Source of the DNA: a virus
Reading direction: 5' to 3' (one strand)
DNA length: 64,000 nt
IMG/VR virus record: IMGVR_UViG_3300044712_000336
Location: 40,711 to 104,710 of that record
Made by a program: the position numbers and the translations under genes. Every line of letters starts with the position of its first letter. Within the stretch, counting starts at the first letter, position 1. This document shows positions 45,283 to 55,183 of this stretch, one piece after another. Under the pieces are notes generated by a model. It was not told the origin of the DNA and ran no database searches. It worked only from the letters and a program-made list of their open reading frames with translations.

Positions 45283-47316
45283 TTATTCTAAGGTTTCTTT
45301 ACCGTTTCTTACTACTAATACTTTTCCATTCGATAATGGAACACTTCTTAATATACCATCACTACCTCTAAACATTGGTATTGTTTTACCTAATGTTGTA
45401 CTAGTATATGGTGTATAATCTTTAGTACCAAACCAACCGGATTTAATTAAATCATCTTGCATCTTGTATTTCATATTTGTTAAATCATTAACTGCAATAC
45501 TTTGAGATGTTTTATCTAATCCTTGTTGTAATATATTCATTGCTTGTGCTTTATTTCTATCATTCAAATCTTGTTCAGTTGCATATATTCCTTGATTGAT
45601 TTGATTTGTTCTAGCACGTTCTGTTGCATTTAAACTTGCTTGTTGATTTGATATTCCTACATTCTGTTGATTTGCTTGTCCATATATATTACTTTCAGCT
45701 TCTGCTTGTGCATTTGCTATACCTAATCGATTATTAAGGTATTGTGCTAATGTTACACCACTATTTTTTAAGTCTTCACTTGCACCTCTATAAGTAGTAC
45801 CAACTTGTTTAATTGCTTGTGTTGGGTCTATTTTATCAAGATTAACTTGTTGTGCTTGTATTCGTCCTAAATTCTCTTTTTCAGGAAATATACTTCCAAT
45901 TAATCCTCTTCCAACATCAAATAAATTACCCATATTTTCAGCAAGGAATTGACCAGTAGGATTACTATTACTTACCTCTTGTATCCCATTATTCCTAACT
46001 GATGAAATATTTCCTTTATTACCTAATACTTGATTAACCCTATTTTGTAGTAATGAGTTACTATTTCCTGTAGATGGAATATTACCAGATATACTTTGTA
46101 ATGGATTAACATTTCCTACTGCATTCTCACGTACACCTGCATTTGTTATATATAATGGATTAGTACTTTGAGTAGCATCTACCATTCCTGGAATACTTTG
46201 TATAGGATTAACCGTATTATTTCTATTAGAAATATTAGTAAATATATCTCTCATATTTTGAGATGATTCTGGTATGTAATCATATCCATTAGGAATAACT
46301 TCATTAAGATCAATCTCACCTTGTTGAGGGGGTCTGAACTTAATTTCGTTTGGATCGTACTCAATACCAAATGCTGCTTTAACTTGTCCCATAAAGTTTT
46401 CCATCATTGTAGGATCTTTAGTAAAGTTTTCCATATTCTTACTATATATAATATCTTTATTTGCATTTATAAGTTTATTCTTTATTTGTTCCTGATATTC
46501 CATTGTAAATGGATCTGCTTTACGTAAATCTGTTTTATGTAATTCTCTCTTATATATATCTGCAATAGTTTTACCAATATACTTATCCTCTATTTGATGT
46601 TTTTGTGCAAGTTCTGGTGTAAGTGTTGCGTTATCACTAAGTACAAACTTTTTTCCATCATTAGTATTAACACTAACCTCATCTTTTTCAACCTCTATTC
46701 CTGTATTACCTAAAGGTATTCCACCATCTTCGTGTTTATATCCTTTAAATACTGTTGTTCCTTCAGGTGTATTATTTATATCATTATGTAAATTCTTATC
46801 AAAGAATCCTCTTGGATATGTCCCACCAGTATCATATTTATTTTTACCATATACTCGTGATGATAACATTTCCATTATATTTACATCTCCACCAGCAGGA
46901 TAACCACCATCTCTTAATAATCTTGCATCTTGTGGTTGTGGGTTTAACTTTGATCTTAACTGTTCCATCATCATTTGATGGTTCGCTTTATCTTGATCAT
47001 TAGCTTTAACCTGTGTTTCCACTTGTGATTGCATTTGTGATAGTGGTAATCCAGTTGCAGTTCCAGCAACCGATACAGTTGCTTTACCCATTACATCCTG
47101 TGTTTTATCCATTATATTATTATATCCTGAAAAGAATTTAGTGTTAAAATCTTCTTTCCCGTATATTGGATCTTTACCAACTATTCCTAATACTGGGTTA
47201 GTTGTAGCATTAACAAATGTTTTACCAATATCCTTTATAAATCCACCAAAGGATAACTCTATATTATCCTCATCAACTTGTCTTATATTTTTACTTACCT
47301 TTTTCTTATCTTTCAT
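45283..47316 (-). CDS. crAss-type virion/cargo protein (677 aa)
   Basis: Located directly after the muzzle gene, as a conserved crAss-family structural/cargo gene. The N-terminus is basic (MKDKKKVSKNIRQ), then SFGGFIKDIGKTF and a Gly/Asn/Gln-rich linker. Around 195-235 it has GYKHEDGGIPLGNTGIEVEK and KKFVLSDNATLTP, a phrase I associate with large Bacteroidota phage structural proteins. The C-terminal third is Asn/Gln-rich with low complexity. No enzyme motif seen. It has a good host-type promoter just upstream, which suggests independent late expression. Confidence 0.6.
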   Translation of the reverse strand: MKDKKKVSKNIRQVDEDNIELSFGGFIKDIGKTFVNATTNPVLGIVGKDPIYGKEDFNTKFFSGYNNIMDKTQDVMGKATVSVAGTATGLPLSQMQSQVETQVKANDQDKANHQMMMEQLRSKLNPQPQDARLLRDGGYPAGGDVNIMEMLSSRVYGKNKYDTGGTYPRGFFDKNLHNDINNTPEGTTVFKGYKHEDGGIPLGNTGIEVEKDEVSVNTNDGKKFVLSDNATLTPELAQKHQIEDKYIGKTIADIYKRELHKTDLRKADPFTMEYQEQIKNKLINANKDIIYSKNMENFTKDPTMMENFMGQVKAAFGIEYDPNEIKFRPPQQGEIDLNEVIPNGYDYIPESSQNMRDIFTNISNRNNTVNPIQSIPGMVDATQSTNPLYITNAGVRENAVGNVNPLQSISGNIPSTGNSNSLLQNRVNQVLGNKGNISSVRNNGIQEVSNSNPTGQFLAENMGNLFDVGRGLIGSIFPEKENLGRIQAQQVNLDKIDPTQAIKQVGTTYRGASEDLKNSGVTLAQYLNNRLGIANAQAEAESNIYGQANQQNVGISNQQASLNATERARTNQINQGIYATEQDLNDRNKAQAMNILQQGLDKTSQSIAVNDLTNMKYKMQDDLIKSGWFGTKDYTPYTSTTLGKTIPMFRGSDGILRSVPLSNGKVLVVRNGKETLE

Positions 47317-47339
47317 TGTAATGAATTTGATTAATTTTA

Positions 47340-47370
47340 CAAATTTAATTATTAATTATGTAATATCAAA
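47340..47370 (-). promoter_or_regulatory. Bacteroides-type promoter for the cargo genes
   Basis: On the leftward strand: TTTG (47370-47367), 19 bases, TAAATTTG (47347-47340). Exact match to the TTTG/TAnnTTTG consensus with preferred spacing. Start of RNA at about 47333-47336, giving a very short leader to the ATG at 47316. It implies that host polymerase can transcribe the virion cargo and polymerase genes. Confidence 0.7.
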
Positions 47371-47378
47371 ATTCTATG

Positions 47379-50300
47379 TTATACTCTTTCATAATTAGTG
47401 CGTATATCATGTAACATTAGTTTCTTTGTTCCATCATTGACAAATACAAATCTAATCTTTACATAAAAATCACGAAGTCTATTATGTTTAGTTATAATAG
47501 TATCAACATTATTAATTAAATCTCTCTCAGTATAACTATATGTACGAGGCATCATTGTAGACCAATTTCGCACAGTTCTTCTACAATTATATAAATTATA
47601 AGTTTCCCAATTTATATGATCATTTGATGGAATAGTTGTGTTACTATTTTTTAGTGATATATAGTTATTTCCATTATATGTAACAACTTCATATTTATTA
47701 TATGTTCCTGCACTATATGATAGAAATGTAGGAATATTAAATCCTTCATCATACTCAATATCATTATCATTTTGTATAGGATATAATTTTATTAATTCTG
47801 ACTGTTGGTAAGTATTCTCACCTTGTATATAATGTAAACTTTCATTTATAATATCTTGACTATTACTAGTTACTTCACATAACCATTCAACATTATTAAA
47901 CTCTAGTATATCATTTCCACCTACATTAACTATAATTTCTAATATTAAATTATCATAAGAAGTACTATTATAAAATTTACCAAAATATCCTATATTGTGT
48001 AACCATAATCTATTATTGTATGAATTATTCTTAGTATTAACATTAAGGTATGTAAATAATGATTGATTATTCTTAATGTATATATCTGGATATATCGTTT
48101 GAAATCCTTCAAATTCTTGTAATAATTCACTATATAGTAATGTAAATTCATTAGGATATTTTACATAATCTCTTATATCAATTAAATCCCCATCGTTTAT
48201 TGTAGATGTTCCTGTAACATCATATATTTTAATATAATATCTTCCTATATCTGTAACCAAATAATCTTTTCCATTAATGGAATATGTATTACCTACAAAA
48301 AATGTAGTATTCTCATAAGTATCTTTATTTGTAAATGTATCTTTTACAATAGAACCATTATCAAATAGTAATTTATAATATCTTGGCTCAGCATCTAATT
48401 TATCTACTAATGCTACGTAATTTGGATATGTATTTTTTACAGATAAAAATACTGTATTATTATAATATATTCCATGTAACCATGAGTAATTATCTATGGA
48501 TTCCTTAAATATAGATGATACAAGTTTATTATCCCCATAACTTTCAAATCCAGTCGGTGATATTCTATATAGTTTTTTCCTATATACATCTATCCAAAAT
48601 AAAGATGATGGTGTCTTTACTATTTGACTTTTTAATATACATCCTATTTCTGTAGATAAATAATCAAATCTATCTAATACACCACCTTTACCTAATACAA
48701 TAGTTGTACCACTAGAACCAGTTGTTAATTCTTGTCTATTTATGGAACATAATGATATAGCATTGGTTTGGAAACAATATACTTGATTATTTAATTCTTG
48801 TAAATGTGATATTTCACCATAATTACCTATTACGGAATTATTATTATTAGTTCTAAAACTTAACCAACTATCTTTAATTTCATTGTCATATTTAAAATCA
48901 CTATATTTAATTTCAGATGGTTTAACTATTACATTTAGTACGGTAGATGGTTTAGGAATAGATATATTAGTATTATTTACTCTTGAGTATGCTGAATTAT
49001 ATTTATACAAATTGTCTTCAGATACCCAATAGTAATCTGTACTACTATACCTATCTAATATATCTGCGCTAGGTGATGGAACACTTTGATTTAATGCTCT
49101 ACTGTTAGTATTTATATCTTGTCTATATATTAAATTAAATGATGTTTCTAATGGTATATATACCCAATCTTGTGTAGGCTCACCATGACCTAACCCATCT
49201 GACCATAAAGTTCTTAAACATTCATAATAACATATATATGTATCACCATAGTAACAAGTGGTTGTTATAGGATTTGTATTATTTATAAACTGAATCTCAC
49301 TTGCAGGAATATATGTATTTGTTTGTCTAGCAATATAAGTATATCCACCATAAGGATATATTTTTTTTCTTATATTAAACATACCCCAATCAGTAGATCC
49401 TGCATCCCAATTACTATTTACATTTACTATAATAGATGTTCCTCTAATACCGGCCCATCCACCACTTCTATTATCATCTGATTCATTTACATAAGCTATT
49501 TGACTTAATCCATTTATTACAGTATATTGTAATGGTTTTAATTTTTGCATATCTGATATAGTTTTTCTTTCTATACCACTATTTAAAGCGGTTATGTTTC
49601 TATATTTAACTGTTCTTGCTCTTTCAGCATAAGGTGCTTGTACAGAAGTATAATCTGACCTTAAATATTTACCTATTAAATCTATCCTATCAGCTACATT
49701 AAAACTATTACTAAATGTTACATAAGGAGTTAATATATCAACAGTAGGTTGTGTTTTTAATACATCTAAATGCCCATCATCAGGATAGTCAATATTAGCA
49801 ATAGCGTTATATCTTCCAACACTTGAATTATAATATAAAGCTAATCCTAATCCTTGTGCTACTACAGTTTTATCCCATTCTTCTCTTTTTACATATACTA
49901 TTTGAAATGCTATTGCTGATGTAGGAAAATTACTTACTGTAAATATTGGACACATTGTATTTGCATAAGTTGTATTTATAGACCTATTTATAATATTTCT
50001 ATCATATAAATTAGGCATACGTATATCACCTATCCATTTAACAAATGATTGTTGCATTTTCTTATTAAAGAACACTATACCAAATCTATATATCTCATCT
50101 CGTTGGAAATTACGTTTAATACCTAATACCCAATCTTTATCACTAGATGATTTTGATTGAGATAATGATCTTTTAAATAAATCACTTCCATCATCATTAT
50201 CTAAATTATAAGATTCATAAGTATTAAAATTATAAGATATATTAACACCAGTACCACCAATGGTTGACCCATTTATTTGGTATTTATATACATAGTTAGA

Positions 50301-51437
50301 ATCCCCATCATTGTCAAGTATGTTATATGGATTAAGTGAATCTTCTGTTTCTAATGGATTACCTACATAAGTATTACCATTAGAATTATATCTATATGAT
50401 TGAGCATCCCAATTTTCTAATTCGTCATCCCAATATATAGTTTCTTTTATATTCCCTATAAATAATCTGTTATCTCTAACAGTCATAGTTTTAGCATATA
50501 TTGGATTTTTTACCATTGTATATTCATCCAATGTTAATGTTCCTATATATGAATTTCCTGTATCGACAATATTAATTGTATTTGCAATTGGATATTTACC
50601 AACTATATTAATAACTGGTGTACTTTCCTTTTCATTATAGTGTAATGCTATTACTTCTATATTATCATATTTACTAGTATCTTGTACTAATGTAATTGTT
50701 AAATTAATACCTTTTCCTGTATCTGTATTAGCACTACTTCCTTGAAAAACTGCACTATATATACTAGATTGAAATAATGGAATTACTTGAGATAATGGAC
50801 TAAATACTGTTTCAATACCATAATTATTATATAAACGATAAGCATATTGTATAGTACCTGATAATAAATTGCCACTAGTATATGAACTAAATACAGGTTC
50901 ATTTAATTTAATATCTTGTACAATATCTAATCTCTCTGGTTCTATTCCAGATCCCCCAACAATATTAAAAAATCGTAAATTATTGCGATGTGTTCCATCA
51001 TCATTAAGATCTATAAAATATACTTTCTGTATATCCTCAGATTCATATCTACCAATAGCAATTACTTTTTCACCTAAATCTAAGTTACCTTGATATACGT
51101 AATTATTAACATCAAAATCAAATACTAATTCATTTATTTGAATTAATCTATATATACGTGCTGATGTAGTACTAATATGTTTATAAAACAATATAATATC
51201 ATTATTAATAGTACACCATCCTACCAGTTTGTAATTAGTTACTGCTGTATTTATATTTGTTCCTTCATCATCTAATAATTCTATATTCCCTCTTATATTA
51301 AATATTGATGAAGATGATATTTCATCGTTCCAATTCAATCTACCATTAACTAAATTGTAATACTTATGTGGGGCAAACTTATTCTTTGATGTATCTCTAT
51401 CTAATCCACCTATAAATGTATTTATAGTTTGTTCCAT
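47379..51437 (-). CDS. Tail stabilisation (muzzle) protein, P22 gp10-like
   Basis: 1352 residues. The start MEQTINTFIGGLDRDTSKNK followed by PHKYYNLVNGRLNWND is the FxGGLxxDxS...N opening of the phage stabilisation protein family (P22 gp10-like), which in crAss-like phages forms the tail muzzle below the ring proteins and closes the channel. The body is beta-rich with many Asn, Tyr and Ser and recurring short strands, as expected for beta-propeller blades. P22 gp10 itself is about 470 residues, so this version carries large insertions or an added C-terminal half, possibly for receptor contact. Follows the connector genes and precedes the cargo genes, the usual order. Confidence 0.75.
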   Translation of the reverse strand: MEQTINTFIGGLDRDTSKNKFAPHKYYNLVNGRLNWNDEISSSSIFNIRGNIELLDDEGTNINTAVTNYKLVGWCTINNDIILFYKHISTTSARIYRLIQINELVFDFDVNNYVYQGNLDLGEKVIAIGRYESEDIQKVYFIDLNDDGTHRNNLRFFNIVGGSGIEPERLDIVQDIKLNEPVFSSYTSGNLLSGTIQYAYRLYNNYGIETVFSPLSQVIPLFQSSIYSAVFQGSSANTDTGKGINLTITLVQDTSKYDNIEVIALHYNEKESTPVINIVGKYPIANTINIVDTGNSYIGTLTLDEYTMVKNPIYAKTMTVRDNRLFIGNIKETIYWDDELENWDAQSYRYNSNGNTYVGNPLETEDSLNPYNILDNDGDSNYVYKYQINGSTIGGTGVNISYNFNTYESYNLDNDDGSDLFKRSLSQSKSSSDKDWVLGIKRNFQRDEIYRFGIVFFNKKMQQSFVKWIGDIRMPNLYDRNIINRSINTTYANTMCPIFTVSNFPTSAIAFQIVYVKREEWDKTVVAQGLGLALYYNSSVGRYNAIANIDYPDDGHLDVLKTQPTVDILTPYVTFSNSFNVADRIDLIGKYLRSDYTSVQAPYAERARTVKYRNITALNSGIERKTISDMQKLKPLQYTVINGLSQIAYVNESDDNRSGGWAGIRGTSIIVNVNSNWDAGSTDWGMFNIRKKIYPYGGYTYIARQTNTYIPASEIQFINNTNPITTTCYYGDTYICYYECLRTLWSDGLGHGEPTQDWVYIPLETSFNLIYRQDINTNSRALNQSVPSPSADILDRYSSTDYYWVSEDNLYKYNSAYSRVNNTNISIPKPSTVLNVIVKPSEIKYSDFKYDNEIKDSWLSFRTNNNNSVIGNYGEISHLQELNNQVYCFQTNAISLCSINRQELTTGSSGTTIVLGKGGVLDRFDYLSTEIGCILKSQIVKTPSSLFWIDVYRKKLYRISPTGFESYGDNKLVSSIFKESIDNYSWLHGIYYNNTVFLSVKNTYPNYVALVDKLDAEPRYYKLLFDNGSIVKDTFTNKDTYENTTFFVGNTYSINGKDYLVTDIGRYYIKIYDVTGTSTINDGDLIDIRDYVKYPNEFTLLYSELLQEFEGFQTIYPDIYIKNNQSLFTYLNVNTKNNSYNNRLWLHNIGYFGKFYNSTSYDNLILEIIVNVGGNDILEFNNVEWLCEVTSNSQDIINESLHYIQGENTYQQSELIKLYPIQNDNDIEYDEGFNIPTFLSYSAGTYNKYEVVTYNGNNYISLKNSNTTIPSNDHINWETYNLYNCRRTVRNWSTMMPRTYSYTERDLINNVDTIITKHNRLRDFYVKIRFVFVNDGTKKLMLHDIRTNYERV

Positions 51438-51443
51438 TAGTGA

Positions 51444-52151
51444 TTAAGTATTATATTGTTTTGTAACTAAATCATTAAGATCTTGTATAGGAACTTGTTG
51501 TATACTTCTATCATCTTTACTTAAAGTCATTCTACCTCTAGTTAATTTAGGTAATACTCTTAGCATTGAGTTTGATAGTTTATATTCTTCTTCTACTGAA
51601 GGAAGAAGTGATGATACTCTTGCTTGTCCAGAATAGAATAACCATTCTTGTTTAGCTCGTTCATATTTATGTTCATTTATAAGATCTTGCCAATATAATT
51701 TATTACATAATTTTTCTTTTAAATATGCTTTAATAGCATTGATTGCATATATTTTATTTATTATTAATGGATCACCATTCTCATCTAATGGTAATGATGA
51801 TATTTTCATATACACATCCTTATCTGTTTTATCTGAGATGATATATCCATCTTCTATAGTATAGGAATACATATCTCTATTCATATCCAATATATCTACA
51901 CGATTCATAATTATATCATCACATGATAAATATATTATATTTTCTACAAATTCTGGAATCTTTGCTTTATTCTCTTCTAATCTTAACTTTATAATTTCAG
52001 TTTCATTACCTTTTATCATACCTATAATTCGCATACAATCATATACATGTGTTGATATTTCAGCAGGATTCATATACTTCTGTATCATAAAAGTAGGTAA
52101 TTCAGAAGTTAATCTCTCTAATATTTCATTTATTGTAACGTATATATACAT
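51444..52151 (-). CDS. Tail connector/ring protein candidate (235 aa)
   Basis: Helical N-terminal half (INEILERLTSELPTF), a central beta part and a long C-terminal helix ending EHKYERAKQEWLFYSGQAR. No named domain, but the position directly before the muzzle gene and after two other connector genes is that of a ring protein in crAss-like phages. The last ~40 residues are extended and could be an arm to a neighbouring subunit. Start overlaps the upstream gene by 22 bases. Confidence 0.5.
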   Translation of the reverse strand: MYIYVTINEILERLTSELPTFMIQKYMNPAEISTHVYDCMRIIGMIKGNETEIIKLRLEENKAKIPEFVENIIYLSCDDIIMNRVDILDMNRDMYSYTIEDGYIISDKTDKDVYMKISSLPLDENGDPLIINKIYAINAIKAYLKEKLCNKLYWQDLINEHKYERAKQEWLFYSGQARVSSLLPSVEEEYKLSNSMLRVLPKLTRGRMTLSKDDRSIQQVPIQDLNDLVTKQYNT

Positions 52152-52630
52152 TTGCGTTGTAGTATTGGGAAATCGTTAAATGGAAGTTTATTATCTTTAA
52201 TTAATTTAGATAAGTATTGTTTATTATCTCTACTCATCTTTAGAGAAAACCATTTAATATGTCGTATTTTACCATTATTATTTAGTTTATTCCAACGAAA
52301 TATATACTGTAATCCATCAGAATGATAGTTCTCAAAGAATACGTGTTTACCTGCCTTTAAAGTTTCTGGCCAATTTATGTAACTATAATGTTTAACTATT
52401 TGAGTTTTATCTTTGTTCATACGATAATAATCTTTTTTATATATTGATAATGTTCCTAGACCGTATGGGAATCTATACTCAAATCCTGTATCTATTAACA
52501 TTTTTATAATAGCACTGTTTATTTCAGTACATATATTGATATAATTTGTACTTCCTATATCTGTTTTAGTTATATGATTGTACATTTTATAAGCATCTAC
52601 TATTTTAAGATATTGTCTCTTTTTTGACAT
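52130..52630 (-). CDS. IHF/HU-fold-like structural protein (166 aa)
   Basis: NICTEINSAIIKMLIDTGFEYRFP then YGLGTLSIYKKDY matches the helix-turn and beta-arm start of IHF/HU-type proteins (helix, G-x-x-v-x-lp, fGtl-x-v-x). crAss-like genomes carry such a gene in the ring-protein cluster, where it is thought to be structural. The C-terminal half is basic (KIRHIKWFSLKMSRDNKQY), so DNA or neck contact is possible. The fold reading is from one short stretch, hence moderate confidence. Confidence 0.5.
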   Translation of the reverse strand: MSKKRQYLKIVDAYKMYNHITKTDIGSTNYINICTEINSAIIKMLIDTGFEYRFPYGLGTLSIYKKDYYRMNKDKTQIVKHYSYINWPETLKAGKHVFFENYHSDGLQYIFRWNKLNNNGKIRHIKWFSLKMSRDNKQYLSKLIKDNKLPFNDFPILQRKCIYTLQ

Positions 52631-53321
52631 CTAGTTCTAATTCTTTAAGTTTACTATTTATTACAACTTGTATATCTGTTTGTAATATTGCATTTTTAAT
52701 ATATGTCCACATTGCTTGTGATACTGGATATTTTTCTGCGAATACATCATTTATACCAATTGTTCCAGTATTATAAATATATGAATTATTCTTATAGGAA
52801 TATACAAGCTCAGGTTGTTCAAATATTCCTTCAATGGACAGATAATCTATCATATTATATTTAAAACTAAACTTGTTAGTAATTAACCAAATATATCCAT
52901 CATATATAGTTACAAACGGTTTATTCTTACTAAATCGTGTATGACCTACATAAGGTATTCTATCTCGATGAACATAACTTAGTTTAGTTTCTTTTATTCC
53001 ACTAGTACGTATAAATAGTACATTATAATCGTGAGATAATTCAACCAATGTAGGAATACGTAATTCTGTCCTAAAGATATTATAACTAGAGGGATCATCT
53101 ATAAATGTAGAACCATTAACTGCCTTTAGTTTTAATCCATCAATAGGTTGTCTTATATTATCTTCTATACTTCTACCTTTATTTAATTCATTTTTTAACC
53201 ATAATGATCTTTGATTATTCATAAATTGAAGGATTAACCTCCGACTTAATTTATTGTCAGAGGTTAATCCATGTATTCTTATAAGTTCTTCTATTTCATT
53301 AACGCATTGTAATATTGTCAT
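52605..53321 (-). CDS. Head-tail connector, P22 gp4-like tail accessory protein
   Basis: 238 residues. N-terminal INEI/CVNEIEELIRIHGLTSDN followed by RRLILQFMNNQRSLWLKNEL is the helical start typical of gp4-like head-to-tail adaptor proteins, which sit below the portal. The central part has beta strands (NVLFIRTSGIK, YIWLITNKFSF), and the C-terminus returns to a helix (AMWTYIKNAILQTDIQVVINSKL). Neighbours (IHF-like, ring candidate, muzzle) are in the expected order. Overlaps both adjacent genes. Confidence 0.6.
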   Translation of the reverse strand: MTILQCVNEIEELIRIHGLTSDNKLSRRLILQFMNNQRSLWLKNELNKGRSIEDNIRQPIDGLKLKAVNGSTFIDDPSSYNIFRTELRIPTLVELSHDYNVLFIRTSGIKETKLSYVHRDRIPYVGHTRFSKNKPFVTIYDGYIWLITNKFSFKYNMIDYLSIEGIFEQPELVYSYKNNSYIYNTGTIGINDVFAEKYPVSQAMWTYIKNAILQTDIQVVINSKLKELELDVKKETIS

Positions 53322-54102
53322 CTTCTTTAAGTTTTATATATATTTTTAAACCATTATTATACATATTTGTTACAAATGTTGTTATTGTTGATAAAAATAT
53401 TTCATTAGTTTTACCATTCCAATAATTATCAGATATTTTCTTTAATTCTGCTTTAAATGCTTCTATATGTGCATATGCTCTTGAATTACTTTTTAATTCA
53501 TTTATAAATCTATTATCCATATATCTTTCTGCAACTATTCGTAATGAATCAAATATAGATGATATTCCTATATCTAAATCTTTTATATCTAAACCTTTTA
53601 ATCCTGAATTTATACAGTCATTTGCAAATATTATACTAGCATCTCTACCATGATATATTAATGATACAAACTGTTCATCTTTAACTGTATTTAAGTTATT
53701 ATCTCGTATAAATTCAGATGTTACTTTTTTTATTTCTCTACGTACTTTATTTTCATAAACTGTTCGTTCTGCATGAACTTTTAAATCTAACATTGATATA
53801 TTTATATGTTTTATTTGTTCCTTTATATCAGAAACTTCACTAGATATAACATTACTCTTTTTACTAATAGTTTCAATATTTGTTTCTAATTGTTTTACTT
53901 TAGTACTAAGTATATCTAACTTTTCATTAGTTTGTTTAAATTGTTCTAATACTTTATTTGTATTATCATTATCTCTATTTACATACTTCTTTTTCTGACG
54001 TTTTAATCCATAAAGTACACTAACTATAGCACCTGTTACTGTTGTAATTATAGTTGTTATGTACTTTAAAGATTCTGGTGTAGTTAAATCTTTTAAATCC
54101 AT
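53299..54102 (-). CDS. Membrane-anchored coiled-coil protein (267 aa)
   Basis: One hydrophobic helix near the N-terminus (about 13-33, YITTIITTVTGAIVSVLYGL) followed by a basic stretch (KRQKKK), then a coiled coil (about 45-110: LEQFKQTNEKLDILSTKVKQ, then LETNIETISKK) and a helical C-terminal domain. The layout recalls small phage holins or spanin-like proteins, or a coiled-coil virion protein with a membrane-active end. Position among connector genes favours a virion role; no decisive motif. Confidence 0.5.
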   Translation of the reverse strand: MDLKDLTTPESLKYITTIITTVTGAIVSVLYGLKRQKKKYVNRDNDNTNKVLEQFKQTNEKLDILSTKVKQLETNIETISKKSNVISSEVSDIKEQIKHINISMLDLKVHAERTVYENKVRREIKKVTSEFIRDNNLNTVKDEQFVSLIYHGRDASIIFANDCINSGLKGLDIKDLDIGISSIFDSLRIVAERYMDNRFINELKSNSRAYAHIEAFKAELKKISDNYWNGKTNEIFLSTITTFVTNMYNNGLKIYIKLKEDDNITMR

Positions 54103-54182
54103 TATTGTAATACTAATTTAGTTAATAAGTATATAGTCATAACATTACTCAATATTATATTAATTATAGACTTTATAATAGT

Positions 54183-54638
54183 TTATGGTCTATCTTGTAT
54201 AATTACCCCTAAATTCTCAAGTATAGGAATAGCTTCTGGATCTGGATTATTCATATATACTTCAAACCCACCATCTATTTTTACAAATGGGTTTTCATTA
54301 TTATACACTTGGTCTATAAATGTTTTAGCATTAGCAGTAAACCAAGCTATCTGATCATTAGTTAAAAATATTCTTTTTAGTTTATCTGGATATAACCAAT
54401 CGTTAAAATTACTAATTATTGTATAATCAGGATTACTATCTAAAAAGTTATTAACTACAACACTTAATATTTTAGCTTTATCATTTTCTGATAACGTATT
54501 TATTAGTATCTCTTCTTTTGGGGAATTATATCTACTCTGTTGTACATTTATACAAACAGTATTTCTAATAGAATCTACACCAGTGAAATCAATTATTTTT
54601 TGATAATTATCACCTTGTACAGTATTTATTACTTTCAT
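54183..54638 (-). CDS. Hypothetical virion-region protein (151 aa)
   Basis: Not recognised. Mixed alpha/beta, with WLYPDKLKRIFLTNDQIAWF in the middle and an acidic end. The 80 bases upstream (54103-54182, on the leftward strand downstream of this gene) hold no clear promoter or hairpin. Position between a beta-rich decoration protein and the coiled-coil protein suggests a structural or chaperone role. Confidence 0.5.
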   Translation of the reverse strand: MKVINTVQGDNYQKIIDFTGVDSIRNTVCINVQQSRYNSPKEEILINTLSENDKAKILSVVVNNFLDSNPDYTIISNFNDWLYPDKLKRIFLTNDQIAWFTANAKTFIDQVYNNENPFVKIDGGFEVYMNNPDPEAIPILENLGVIIQDRP

Positions 54639-54639
54639 G

Positions 54640-55179
54640 TTAATATCTTATTGTGAAATTAAATATTTTTAGTATGTTACTTGCATTTATCGCTTCAAAC
54701 CTGTAAGTAAGTTGTATTGTATTATCAATTGTAGTATTTATAAGTTGTGGAGTGGATTGTGTTAATTGTCTATATTTAGTAGAAGCAGGATCATATATTT
54801 TTGAACCACCACATACAACACATGTACCAGTAGAACCTATTGTTAATATTTTAACTACTAAATTTAATTCTACATTAATCGTAGTTAGTCCATTTGGTAA
54901 TGCGAATCCAGAAGAAACTATAATATCATTTCCACCTATCTTTAATTTTTGAGTAGCAGTTTGAGCGTTAAAAGTAGATAGTACACCGTTTGTTTGTAAG
55001 AATATACTACTACCAACTTTAAGGTAATTAGATTTTATTATATTACTTCCAAAATAAGTAGTACTCATTTGATCAGTTTCAACATCTGTGTTTTCAATAG
55101 TTCTTATCTCATTATTTTGCTGTAAAATTGTTAAAAGATTAGGAGCAAATGAGTAAGAATTAGTATCATTTTTATTCAT
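54640..55179 (-). CDS. Beta-rich virion decoration or fibre-tip protein candidate (179 aa)
   Basis: Not recognised by name. Ser/Thr/Asn/Ile-rich strands throughout (LKVGSSIFLQTNG, TTINVELNLVVKIL, ASNILKIFNFTIRY) suggest a jelly-roll or fibre knob. CVVCGG gives two close Cys. It follows the 945-residue fibre gene after 4 bases, so it may be a fibre partner or trimer tip. Confidence 0.5.
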   Translation of the reverse strand: MNKNDTNSYSFAPNLLTILQQNNEIRTIENTDVETDQMSTTYFGSNIIKSNYLKVGSSIFLQTNGVLSTFNAQTATQKLKIGGNDIIVSSGFALPNGLTTINVELNLVVKILTIGSTGTCVVCGGSKIYDPASTKYRQLTQSTPQLINTTIDNTIQLTYRFEAINASNILKIFNFTIRY

Positions 55180-55183
55180 TATG

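Noticed and set aside
26918-46527. Many 60-130 residue open frames on the + strand opposite the giant leftward genes
   Set aside because: They lie antisense inside long coding regions, are rich in Leu/Ser/Phe as expected from the complement of Lys/Asn/Glu codons, and have no motif or start context.
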